A DNA stretch of 64,000 nucleotides, from contig CM060911.1 in assembly GCA_030737875.1 (NCBI GenBank), forward strand, positions 109,534,625-109,598,624, in the 5' to 3' direction. The stretch is from Allium sativum. Taxonomy: Eukaryota; Streptophyta; Magnoliopsida; Asparagales; Amaryllidaceae. The stretch's first letter is position 1; each line of letters begins with the position of its first letter. The notes beneath the pieces are model-generated. The model saw nothing but the letters and a program-made list of their open reading frames with translations. It was not told the origin of the DNA and ran no database searches. Positions 11,173-21,311 of this stretch are shown here, piece after piece. A program made the position numbers and the translations under genes.

Positions 11173-11815
11173 TTGAAGCTCAAAATTTTGTTTCTTGATT
11201 ATTTCTCATTTGAGAAAAATGCGAGCCTTCGTCTGTTTGATGAAATGTTCTTTCATTTCGATTTTCTGAATTCCTCTGTTCATTTGAAATCTTGTTTTTC
11301 GTTGGACTCTGCCCCTATGAGAAGTTTACCTCACTCTGTTGATAGCGGTGAGCGTGTTTTGATTTCTATTGCTTAAAATTTGTTGGGGAATGTTGATTCT
11401 AAGTCTGAATCATTGAGTTCAAATTTTTTTTTATGGTGTGGCCAAGAACCTCTCTTCTAAAAGGAAGAGTATGCCTACCTCTTATGCCCCTGCGTTCAAC
11501 AGTTTTGCTGCTCTTTCGGACCATGATGACGAGAATACGTTTGGTCATTCATCCACCGCTCTTGATGATCCGACTTTGCATGATGGATTGTTATGATGAT
11601 TTTCCTGCTTGGTTAATGACGGTGGAGAGCCGGCTGTGGTTGATGGTCTTTGTTGTGATGCTAACACCTTGTTATCTGATGGGTGTAATGATAGAGATAA
11701 GCAGATTGTTGGGGATGGTGGCACTGTTTTGGTTGATGTCTCTTTCAAAGCTCACATTTTCCTTCTCTGCATTCTTGTGCTCAAACCCAAGCTGTATTGT
11801 AATCTGATGGTATAA
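11173..11815 (+). pseudogene. Possible LINE ORF1 remnant
   Basis: A frame around 11465-11590 reads AFNSFAALSDHDDEN, similar to the segment after the zinc knuckle in plant LINE ORF1 proteins. Acidic stretches follow and a stop falls near 11596. Upstream, 11173-11376 is open but unrecognised. With the zinc-knuckle fragment at 4438-4596 it may be one LINE split by the copia insertion, but the two pieces do not join cleanly. Weak assignment. Confidence 0.3.
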
Positions 11816-13545
11816 ATAATAGATTACACCAAACGGATGTAGGTCAGAGTTTGCCCAGTGACTATAAAACTTGTTGCTTTTATGATTATTTTGTGACCAT
11901 TATGTGTGTTATTCTTTGTGATTTGGTTTGACTATTTGATATCTTTGGTGTTAGGGTAAATTAATCAAATTCCAGTCTAACGCGTACCGACCACTTCAAG
12001 TTGGTACCGAGTAAAATTTACAGCCCCAAGGGATCCACCTCCCAAGTTAGGCTTGGCATACTGAAATTTGATGCTTCTACTAAAGAATTTCCTACATAAC
12101 ACATATAGCATTTGGAAAAGAATGTTTGGCACCTAGCTTTCTCCATCTTCTGTTTATTATCGATTATATTCACTAATGGTATTTTATAATAGATAGCGAT
12201 ACTGTGAATGTAGGCGACAATTTTGTTAAACTAATATAAATTATTGTTTTCTCTCTGTTTACTTGCAGTGTAAACATCTCTGTTTATTTTAGTTTACTTT
12301 GGCTGTTGTGGCATTTTTAACTCACTAACCAGTTTGAATTTATGCTATGGAAACGGTATTCTTGATTTCAACAATAATCCCACAATTTCAATGAAATTAT
12401 TTGTGTAATGAAATAGTTTTTCAAATGTCATTTACTTGATGAATCAATTGTTGAATTTATTGCTTTAAATTATTTTTAAATAGAAAAGTAATAAATTACC
12501 TGATTTGATTGATTGATTAATTAATTTTATCATAGAAGGAAAGAAATAAAAAATTATATTCCGAAAATATTTTATCATGGAAGAATTAGGGCTGAGAGAA
12601 GTTATAGACGTAGTTGGTGCCTCCAGGTTGATTCAAATGTTTGTCATCGTTCTTCATTGCTCTTCTTCTCCAACAATATTTGTACTCATCTAGATATTTT
12701 TTACCTTTCTCAATCTGATTATTGATTCAATTGTATTTGTTTATTTTAACTTTATACCATTAAGTGTAAACAAAAGTTTAGTAAATCGACAAAAAGTGTG
12801 ATTAAATGAAATATTTGTGTATTGCTATTATTTTTCATTTATTGTATTGTTATTTTCAATTGAATTCATCTTAAAGTGATTGGAAATAAAGTGATTGGAA
12901 ATAAATAATCTTTTTTTTTTTTTTTCCGCTGCTCACAAAACCCCAACGACAATCGTATAAAACACCATGCACAACATGAAATTTCAAAGGATAGAAACAA
13001 CATACAAAACAAAATGATAAACCATTTTGTATAATAAAGAAATGGGTATATGAACGCGGTATGATATACTATTTTGTACTATAAATAAGTAAGTTCATGT
13101 TTAAAAATTCATAATCTAAAAAGAGCATGGATGGACAATTTTCTAATACCACTGTAAACATAATCCAATCATGCCAGATCTATGCAAATCATGTGAGGTA
13201 TGACTCAACGTAACGTAAAAATAATTCCATCCAAGTTCCATTCATATTACACTGTCCAAACTGTAAAAGCGTGTCATTAAAGATTTACGTGAAACACTAA
13301 TACAAATGAAAACTACATAAATGAATAAGAGAAAACATACAGCACTCGAAAATCGAACTTATCCGAGAGCTAATCCTCTATACTCAAAATTCTTTGTCTT
13401 CCTATACCCAACCAATCAAGATTCCTAATTTTCACTTTTTGCAAATAAATCAAATAAAAAAAAAGGGTTTAATTGCAAAAAATGGAATTCAGGGATGTTG
13501 ATTGGTTGGGTATAGAGAAACAAAGAATTTTGAATACAGGTGATT
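11816..13545. other. Non-coding AT-rich stretch
   Basis: No gene, RNA or element ends supported. A poly(T) run lies at about 12911-12925. Confidence 0.5.
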
Positions 13546-13850
13546 TTATCTGAACTTAACCGGGGTGGAAATAATGGGAGCATCAAAATTTGAGCTGTGC
13601 AGCTTGATACCGTCTTGGGCCTCATAGAATTTACGAATAAGTAAAGACACTCCAGATATAGTTCTGCCAACAAACTGTATTGCTGGGTCTTTCATTGCTA
13701 CTTTAAACATTAGCCTGATTTCTTCATAAGTTGTCACTCGCTTTGATTCATTCGTCTGTCCTCTTTCATATTTTGTACTATATTTTCTTCACTTCTTCCC
13801 ATTGTCATTTTCTTTTTCTTTAGCAGCACCTCCATCTTCATCTGATATCT
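13546..13850 (-). pseudogene. Unrecognised terminal exon, one in-frame stop
   Basis: The minus strand shows a splice-acceptor-like TTCGTTTCAG at about 13850-13859. An open stretch then starts ISDEDGGAAKEKENDNG, followed by RVTTYEEIRLMFKVAMKDP and ending STPVKFR before a stop. A TGA interrupts the frame after GKK (near 13790). The amino-acid composition is that of a real protein with an acidic linker, not repeat sequence, but I do not recognise the family. It could be the last exon of the divergent gene starting at 20734-20815, a lone pseudogene fragment, or an exon whose real acceptor lies after the stop. No ATG start is present. Confidence 0.35.
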
Positions 13851-15592
13851 GAAACGAAGCAATTTAAATAAATAGCACTATGTCGTATGTTTGACGATTC
13901 ATATTACCAGTTTATCCCTTTTGAAACCTATTTTCTTTTTTAGTACTGTGTAACACTTCAAAGATAGTACTTGACTGTTATCTTGTATTCTTTTGGCTCA
14001 GCTAGCTATATGTGGGCTTTTCATATTTATTTATTTTTGGTTGTTTATATTTATTCGTATAAGCAGTAAAGGTCATAAAGTTTCTTAAGAGTACAATTCA
14101 GTTGCACAATACAATCATAAAGGGCAGGCAACTAATTTGTAAAACCGGAGACTACGTCGACTAAGTGTTTTATAGTATAATGGTTATTAATATGAAAAGG
14201 AGAAAGCAACAGTTCTCTAAAAGGCAATGAAGATGTCATAACAATTAAAATGTCAAAAACAGTCCGACGGTCGTTATTTGATACACTAGGAGCAAGACAG
14301 AGGATAAGTTTGTATTATCCAGCAAATAACATTACCATGCTAAGAAGATATCTAATTTGGAAGCCAATGCTATAACATCTAACAATAAAATCGCATAAGA
14401 TGTGTTATAAAAAGAGTTCCATGACCTTTACGTTGGAGTCTGTGCTTTGCCTTTTTAATGCACACATAAACCATTGAAGTACCAAGCAACCGAACATACA
14501 ATTACAAACGAATGCTATTGGTAGTACCCATCAAATATGATCTGAGTAACATACTTAGTACTTAGTAGATAAAAACAAATTGAAGGCGTAGCTGATTCAA
14601 ATTCATTTTTTTTTTCAGTAAGGTTAACTTAAATTAGAATATCAGGTAGAAGGTGATATAAATGTTCGTCGTAAGAATTTAATAATCGTATAGCATTGTG
14701 GCAATCCTAATACCCAAGTAATCTTCAATATTCTGTCTTTTAACATTTTATTTCATCAACTTTTGACTTAAGTTATCATAATGTTAAGGAAAGCAGTAGA
14801 CATTTATTAATTTGTTTGATTATGTAATATGCTTGTAAGATACCATGTACTGACAAAAGATATCAAAACATACCACTATTATTTTACCACCAGTGATGCA
14901 GTGAAGTTACCCAGAGTCACTTATCCTCCATCAAGATTGTTCATTTTTCATTTAACGTTTGTTCCCTTGAAAATAATATAAATTTATAGAAGTACTAAAA
15001 TTAAAATGAATGGTAGAACCTGAAATCTAACATAAATATTAGTTTTGTTTCCTGTTAAATGGGAAGGCAACAGACTTGACATCAACTACCATATAAAGAA
15101 AGCTGAGACTAGCATTTCAGCTAGTTAGAGAGTAGAAGCAGGATGCATGAGGACATGGATTCGATCAGCCGGATCTCCTTGTCATAATAATATGGTTCAT
15201 ACTATCCAAGTTTGTATATAAGTACCGATTTTTTTTTTTAAAAGTTGACATGAGCTAAAAAAAACGATGATAATCAAAGTTCACTATTTAACATTGTCAT
15301 GATTATTTGATATAGTGACCACTTGGAGAGTTTGTGTGCCAAAGTTAAAATAAAGCTTCACAACAAATTATCAAAATACCATAGAATTAATAAGTTTATG
15401 TATCAGCATTTGATTCACTGAAGTGAAAGTTGACACGTAAACTAACAATACATTAGGTGTAAGCCGTTAATTCGACCAACAAAGGAATATAGCTGAATCT
15501 TCAAAGAATTAAAAGTTAATGAATTGTTAATTAATCACAATAATTGACAGAACGGGCAAGGTGTAGGACTGTAGGTGAAGAAGAGGAGGATT
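13851..15592. other. Non-coding AT-rich stretch
   Basis: No supported gene or element ends. On the minus strand this could be intron sequence of the putative gene bounded by 13546-13850 and 20734-20815, but no further exon was recognised. Confidence 0.4.
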
Positions 15593-15970
15593 ACTTAGGG
15601 TGCTAAGGCGCAAAAAGGCGCAAACATTGGGCCTGGAGCTTTTTTGAACCTTGGGCTTTTTAATGTGCCTTTTATATGAGTTTGATCTGCTATTTTACTA
15701 ACTACAAATTAATTTTTAAACTATATTTTATACTTCATTCAATTATTTACATATTTTATTAATAAGAATTAAATTTTAAACCGTATTTTACAATTTATTG
15801 AACAATTAATCTTTTTATATAACTATTATAAACAAAAATTTGAATTTAGCAAAAGAAAAAAAAGCCTCAAACTGCAAATAGACACACTAAAATTGCAAAA
15901 AGGCACAAACCTTGAGCCTTACGCTTTCTACACTTAAGGGCGCCTAAGCGCGCGCCTTGATAACTATGTT
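15593..15970. mobile_element. Candidate small non-autonomous DNA element
   Basis: A block of about 370 bp has GC-richer complementary ends: GCTAAGGCGC near 15602 and the complement of GCTTAGGCGC near 15940. The interior is very AT-rich. The outer 'atagttatcaaggcgcg' end (read from the right) is of a type often seen at plant hAT-like repeats. No clear target duplication, so the limits are approximate. Confidence 0.35.
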
Positions 15971-16528
15971 TAAAAATGATGTGAACTCAGGATCTTCGAT
16001 TGATTACCATCCTCTACTGAGAATTTGTGGCTTTAAAGAACTGACCATTGGCATAAATTAGGAAATTAAAACAATAAAACAAACAAACCAAAAATTATGA
16101 TTAAAAGTGATATCAAATGTCACTTATGTTGGACTAAATTCGTCGCTGATTCTCTGAAAACTAAAATCTCTGAGGCACGATGTGATGATCGCTATCCTAA
16201 AATAATATTTGCCCTTTTGTATTGTGTGCACGAGTAATGACAAATCTGTTTGAAGATACAACGGAGCAGATATTGAATATTTTTAATCGACGAGGTTGCA
16301 CAAACACGACGATTCACTGTCTAGATTTATCGCTGCAGTAACAAGATTATGAAGTTATAGCCTGCAGAACTATAACTTGACTAATTTATCAAAAATTTGG
16401 AAATGCAATAGATAAGAAGATGTAGAGAAGAAATTCAGATGATTCGAGTAATTCAAGACTGGAGTGTAGTCCAGTTTTTATAGTAGTGAGGAGATATGGT
16501 TGCTTCTTTTCAAAAAGATTGCAACTCT
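15971..16528. other. Unassigned, possibly retroelement-derived sequence
   Basis: No gene. The right part (16380-16528) abuts the inverted chromovirus LTR ends and probably belongs to the 5' untranslated part of the minus-oriented copy. Confidence 0.35.
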
Positions 16529-16556
16529 TCGAACAGCAGCGTCTGTTTCTTTTCAG

Positions 16557-16873
16557 AAACTGAGACGACCCGAACTTCACCGATCCCCGAAGAAACGGAG
16601 CAACCCGGATTGCTTTGAGAACACGACGCATCAGAACGTAAACAATAGAACATTTCATTGCTATTACAACAATTTACATCAGAGTACAAGAATATATCAG
16701 AGTTCAAATAAATAATATACAGCGGAAAATATCAGAGATTTGAATACATAAATATAAAATGTAAAAATACAATGAAATGTTCTATTGTTTATGTTTTGAT
16801 GCGTCGTGTTCTCAAAGCAATCCGGGCTCCTCCGTCTCCTCGGGTATCGGTGAAGTCTGGGTCGTCTCAGTTT
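16557..16873. repeat. Head-to-head pair of chromovirus-type LTR 3' ends (104-bp inverted repeat)
   Basis: Arms 16557-16660 and 16770-16873 are complementary over 104 bp with about nine mismatches and enclose a 109-bp spacer. The right arm ends GGGTCGTCTCAGTTT and runs into a PBS (16873-16884), so it is the 3' end of an LTR read on the plus strand; the left arm is the same LTR end on the minus strand. The spacer resembles LTR interior at 62290-62360. So two copies of one LTR, or one folded back, meet here in opposite orientation. Confidence 0.65.
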
Positions 16874-16884
16874 GGTATCAGAGC
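16873..16884 (+). other. Primer-binding site (initiator tRNA-Met type)
   Basis: TGGTATCAGAGC, an exact match to the common plant retrotransposon PBS, at the end of the right-hand LTR arm. Confidence 0.8.
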
Positions 16885-16920
16885 TTCCGGGTTGTTACAG
16901 ACACAGTCGCAACTTTTCGC

Positions 16921-17070
16921 ACCAGTCGACTAGTCTGTTCAGAACCAGTCGACTGGTCTGTTCAGAACCAGTCGACTGGTCTGTTCAGAACCAGTCGACT
17001 GGTCTGTTCAGAACCAGTCGACTGGTCTGTTCAGAACCAGTCGACTGGTCTGTTCAAAACCAGTCGACCC
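16921..17070. repeat. 23-bp minisatellite with SalI palindrome
   Basis: Six full tandem copies and a partial one of a 23-bp unit starting ACCAGTCGACTGGT, a 14-bp perfect palindrome containing GTCGAC. Scattered single copies follow at about 17119, 17142, 17163 and 17188. The array lies directly downstream of the PBS, in the 5' untranslated part of the retroelement. It creates an open frame (16777-17238), but three copies make 69 bp and the peptide just repeats, so I do not call a protein. Confidence 0.85.
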
Positions 17071-17081
17071 TTTGAACAACA

Positions 17082-17109
17082 GCGACTGTTTCTTTTCAGA
17101 AACAGTCGC
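17082..17109. other. Perfect 11-bp hairpin
   Basis: GCGACTGTTTC, a 6-base loop, then GAAACAGTCGC. A mutated version occurs at about 16538-16565 beside the opposite LTR arm, so the hairpin belongs to the element's leader. Confidence 0.7.
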
Positions 17110-17239
17110 ATCCCTTCGGACCAGTCGACTGGTCTGTTTAGAACCAGTCCACTGGTTAGCAGACCAGTCAACTGGTATGAATACGACCAGTCGACTGGTT
17201 TGTTCATACCTGTTCAAAACTTAAACTCCAGAATTTAAA

Positions 17240-17780
17240 ATCCTATTGCACCATGGTCTAAAAATATATGTGGCTCAATCCGTGACGCGACTCGACTCGG
17301 CTTGGCTCGGTCGGATGGCGGCGGTGCGCGCTTGTGTTGTTTAAATGTGCATGATCTCCCTCCTCACAACAAAGCAAACATTTGGATGCCCCAAGGCCCC
17401 AACACCTTCATGAGAAGGCTACATAAGTAGTTGCATAACTACTTATATTTCATAATATTAGACATATCAAATTTTCTCATTTTGCTTTTATTCTTTCCTT
17501 TATTTTAAATTTCCTCCAACAACTTATTGGTAAATATTGACATATAATTCAAACCAGTATTTTTATTTTATTTTTGTGAAAATATAAAACCGTAATTAAA
17601 ATGACAATATTTCATGAGCATTTGGATAATGAACCAATCATTCAACGAAGGAGAAAAAATATTGAAAACTACTGCTACTTTGATAACTTCTTTCTCTATC
17701 ACCAAAAGGGTTCGCGTATGAGTTTAAGAGAGCACGTTATATGTTTTAACAATCACTCATTGTGCAAGAGTGTATGCATA
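17240..17780. other. Non-coding stretch before the foldback element
   Basis: A GC-rich patch at 17281-17340 is unlike its surroundings and may be retroelement-derived. Nothing else is recognised. Confidence 0.35.
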
Positions 17781-18958
17781 GGTGGATCTACTAAGGGGCA
17801 AGGAGGGTCAAATGACCCCCCTGAAATTAAAAAAAAATACAGTATACCCCAATTTCCTAAAACAAAAAGTAACGCATTGTTTATTTCTTTCTCTCCATTG
17901 ACCGCTCTCGTTACTTCTGTTTATTCAAATCAAAATTATGCATTGTTTATTTCTTTCTTTCTCTCCACTAACCGCTCTCGTTATTTCTATTTATTCAAAT
18001 CAAAATTAGGTCGTCTTGATAGCTGCAAAGAAAATTAGGTCTACCCTCATCTTGAGGGCTACGAAGAAAATTAGGTCTTTCTTTCTCCGTCTATGCGATG
18101 CATCTCAGACTGAGAGTCGCCTTTTCATCTCTGACCCATCATCGCCTTCGTCATTCTCCGACTGAGTGGCTAGAATATAAATGTATTTTATGCTTTATCT
18201 TATATTTGTTTGAAATTAGGGGTAACTGTATGTTTGTTGGAAACTTGAAATTGAGAATTTGGAAAAAAAGCCCATACAGTTTGCTTCATCTTCCATTTGC
18301 TCCTTGTTCAATAGCATTCATATACAAGGAGCAAATGGAAGATGAAGCAAATTGTATGATTTTTTATTCCAAATTCTCAATTCCAAGTTCCAACAAGCAT
18401 ACAGTTACCCCCAATTTCAATTTCGAAATCCCTAATTCCAAATAAATATAAGATAAAGCATAAAATACCTTTATATTCCAACCACTCGGTCGGAGAATAG
18501 CGAAGGCGATGAAGAGAAGATGGGTCAGAGATGAAGAGGCGGCTCTAAGTCTGAGATCAACTCGCACAGGCGGAGAAAGGAAGACCTAATTTTCTTCGCA
18601 GCTCTCCAGACGAGGGAAGACCTAATTTTTTTTGCAGCTCTCAAGACACGACATAATTTTGATTTAAATTAGTAGAAGTAACGAGAGCGATTAGTGGAGA
18701 GAAAGGAAGAAATAAACAATGCCTAATTTTGATTTGGATAAATAGAAGTAACGAGAGTGGTTAGCGGAGAGAGAGGAAGAAATAAACAATGCCTAATTTT
18801 GATTTGAATAAATAGAAGTAACGAGAGCGGTTAGTGGAGAGAAAGAAAGAAATAAACAATGCGTTACTGTTTGTTTTAGGAAATTGGGGTAATGGGGTAT
18901 ACTGTATTTTTTTTAAATTTCATGGGGTCAATTGATCCTCCTTGCCCCTTAGGAGATC
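17781..18958. mobile_element. 1.18-kb foldback (long inverted repeat) element
   Basis: The whole unit is one large hairpin. The left arm runs from 17781 to about 18306 and the right arm from about 18325 to 18958, separated by an 18-nt loop; the pairing is obvious beside the loop (18287-18306 with 18325-18344). The ends share GATCTnCTAAGGGGCAAGG inward. TGCATA flanks both sides (17775-17780 and 18959-18964) as a target duplication. Arms differ in length because a unit of about 65 bp ('gtttatttctttc…accgctctcgttactt') occurs twice on the left and three times on the right. No transposase. Probably a non-autonomous DNA transposon mobilised in trans. Confidence 0.8.
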
Positions 18959-18964
18959 TGCATA

Positions 18965-19137
18965 CGTGATGATAGGATTTGGGACTTCATATTCTCATTC
19001 ACTTCATTTTTCAACCAGAAGTTTTTCAATTAAAGCACGTAATAGTAAGTTTAACAAATATTATACTTGCAAGTTACAAATAGACTATTCCAAAATACGT
19101 ATCTCACTCATAATTTCATAGTTTTTGCACATGATGT

Positions 19138-19172
<35 letters not shown>

Positions 19173-19361
19173 AGCAAAGTGCAAATTAACTCAAGGATAA
19201 AAATTTAAATCAATTAGGGAATATTTCAACTTCAATTGTAAGATCTAAAACCATAGAACCGTAACTAAGATTTGACAGTGATTCACCTATTAGTTTGGGA
19301 ACTAAGTTAACTACACATAATAGTCACAGCCCTTGAATGTACACTTAAACTCTTTCATTTA
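18965..19361. other. Non-coding spacer with a poly(A) run
   Basis: A run of about 28 A at 19141-19168. No other structure. Confidence 0.6.
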
Positions 19362-19835
19362 TAGAGTTGCCAACAGATGCTTTCAGATTCAGATTGTGTC
19401 ATATCTGTATCTGTATCCGCATTCGAAATCATTTTTAGATATCGGATACCCGCATTCGCGGATATAGATGAATATCGGATAATTATCATATCTATCTATT
19501 AACGATCGATAAATTAACAACTATAAAAGGAAATTTTCAATTTAATATTAAAAAATTCAATTCCATTGATTATTAAAATGTGAAAGATAAACAAATATGA
19601 AGATAAAAAAATGGTTTTAAGCAGTTAACATGCATTTAATGCGTATAATGTGAACTTAAAACTTAATAAAATAATAGTAAAATATCTTTTAACAAAAACC
19701 GAATGGAAAATTTTCGAATGCGGATGTCTTCGTATCCGTATCCACATCCGTTTTTTCGGATATTATATATTTAACCGCTTTTCGGATACGGATACAGACG
19801 AATTTCGGATTTTCCGGTATTCATTAACAGCTCTA
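19362..19835. mobile_element. Small hAT-like non-autonomous element
   Basis: It begins TAGAGTTGCCAAC and ends with the complement of TAGAGCTGTTAAT. Both halves carry repeated 'ggatacggatac' / 'ATCCGTATCC' motifs in inverted arrangement. Flanks TTCATTTA (19354-19361) and CTCATTTG (19836-19843) match at six of eight positions, as expected for an aged 8-bp hAT target duplication. No coding sequence. Confidence 0.65.
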
Positions 19836-20021
19836 CTCATTTGCTTGGATCTATGAAGTCCATCAGACCATTCTTTTCCAAACAATTATGATGTAAATCC
19901 CATGAGAAATCAAAATCCAGAATGATTGGTCCCCTCTGAAGCTTAAAAAAGATCAGTTGGCAGTAATTAACGGGTTGAGATCACTTGATCCTAGTTTTCC
20001 CAGTCCTTGTGAGGCAAACCG

Positions 20022-20277
20022 TGTTGGAAAGTAAACCCAATTTATTGTCCTCTCTTTATTTGATGTGTTTTTTGAGTCAAGAATCATGTCATTTGGTTTA
20101 AGAGTCATGTCTATTAAGTGATGCGTCTATTAGTGAAATGATGTCTACTAGTATTGTAAGGGTGTTTTGTCCACTATATATATAATGGTGGTCAATTTTG
20201 TTGTAAGCAAGCAAGAAAGAAAGAAATTAAGAATGCTAAAATTTTAATATTGTTTTCTCCTCTTCTTCAATCTAACA
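20022..20277. mobile_element. Solo LTR with perfect 5-bp target duplication
   Basis: A 256-bp unit starts TGTTGGAAAG and ends TCTAACA, flanked on both sides by AACCG (20017-20021 and 20278-20282). It has a TATA-rich core (near 20176-20190) as in an LTR promoter, and no internal region, PBS or second LTR. It is best read as the product of recombination between the two LTRs of a short-LTR element. The superfamily is not determined; the size suits copia. Confidence 0.8.
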
Positions 20278-20282
20278 AACCG

Positions 20283-20733
20283 ATAAAAACAGAGAAGGTG
20301 AATTTTGCAAAAATCTCCATAAAATCAATTCATTTCATAGGCTGCCTCACGAGGAGGGGGATTTAAACCAGGTGATTTTAACCAGTAATTAATATAAAGT
20401 TCATTAACCAAGAAATCATGAAGGCCTCCAAGGAACCAACAAAGTTGTTACATTTTTCATAAAAGTTTGCCACGAAAACGTCAAACCAAAAAAAAATAAA
20501 AATAAAATGAAGTCATAAAAATGTTGATCTCATGATTCAATTCACATGGGTAGCAAACAGTAAAACCATTAACCATGGTGCAGTAAAACTCAATTATTTT
20601 TACAAACTTACAGATAGTTGCATAATGGAGAATTCAGAATAGACTGATCAGTGAAAAATTGTGTTAACTAGCAAAGAGCACATGATGCACACAAAAATAA
20701 TCTTATGAACGTAGAGGTAAACATTATACTCAC
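20283..20733. other. Non-coding spacer
   Basis: Nothing recognised. It could be the first intron of the putative minus-strand gene at 20734-20815. Confidence 0.4.
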
Positions 20734-20815
20734 TCTGAGAGTTCTGACTTCTTTGGTGGCCGAATCATGCGTTTGATTATCCCTGCTATGGAACCTTATC
20801 ACTAACTACACCAAC
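20734..20815 (-). CDS. Possible first coding exon of a gene divergent from GUN4
   Basis: Read on the minus strand, an acceptor-like TTTTGCAG is followed by an 82-nt stretch ending at a good donor, GTGAGTAT. Within it an ATG at 20766-20768 opens MIRPPKKSELS before the donor. The acceptor would imply a 5' UTR intron. The exon points away from GUN4 (start 21312), giving a potential shared promoter of about 500 bp. No downstream exon is securely linked; 13546-13850 is a candidate. Product unknown. Splice signals this short can occur by chance. Confidence 0.3.
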
Positions 20816-21075
20816 CTGCAAAAATTAAATAGGTGGATTTTGAGATGAAAGACGACGGAGATTAAGGGGGGAAACTATGAAGGAAAATAATTGGAAACCA
20901 GCCAGCAAAATTCAAGACTGCAAGCTTATCTCATATGAAGGTTAGGTTAAACCTAGTTTTTGATTTTGAGGGGAAGAGGAAGTGAAAAAGAACTATTTTC
21001 AGTCCATGTTTCAGCTTTCATAAACGTACAAAGATAAGCGAGCATTTCATTTGTATCACATTACCCCACTTGCAG

Positions 21076-21084
21076 CATATAAAA
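21076..21084 (+). promoter_or_regulatory. Candidate TATA box of GUN4
   Basis: CATATAAAA lies about 235 bp upstream of the GUN4 start codon, followed by a pyrimidine- and CCTCC-rich leader typical of plant 5' UTRs. Transcription start not determined. Confidence 0.4.
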
Positions 21085-21311
21085 TTGTTGAAAGTACCGC
21101 TTCCACACACCATTCCTCACACAATCCTTAATTCAACCCAGTTGGCAACAAAACTCACCTTCCCATCCACGACAATATCCTCCTCGTCCAATCAAGCCTC
21201 TCCATTCGATCCTCCCATATCTTCCCCTTTACCCTTTTCAACGATCGCCCCTCCCCTCCCCATTCATTTCTTATCTCCCCACTTGAGAACACCACCTCAT
21301 TGCACTCGCAA

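Noticed and set aside
15110..15175. SINE head suggested by GGATTCGATC (B-box like)
   Set aside because: A box is poor, no A-tail or target duplication; could be chance.
16921..17070. CRISPR-like direct repeats
   Set aside because: Units are head-to-tail without unique spacers, in a plant retroelement.
16777..17238. 153-codon open frame
   Set aside because: It runs from LTR sequence through the PBS into the 23-bp minisatellite; openness comes from the repeat.
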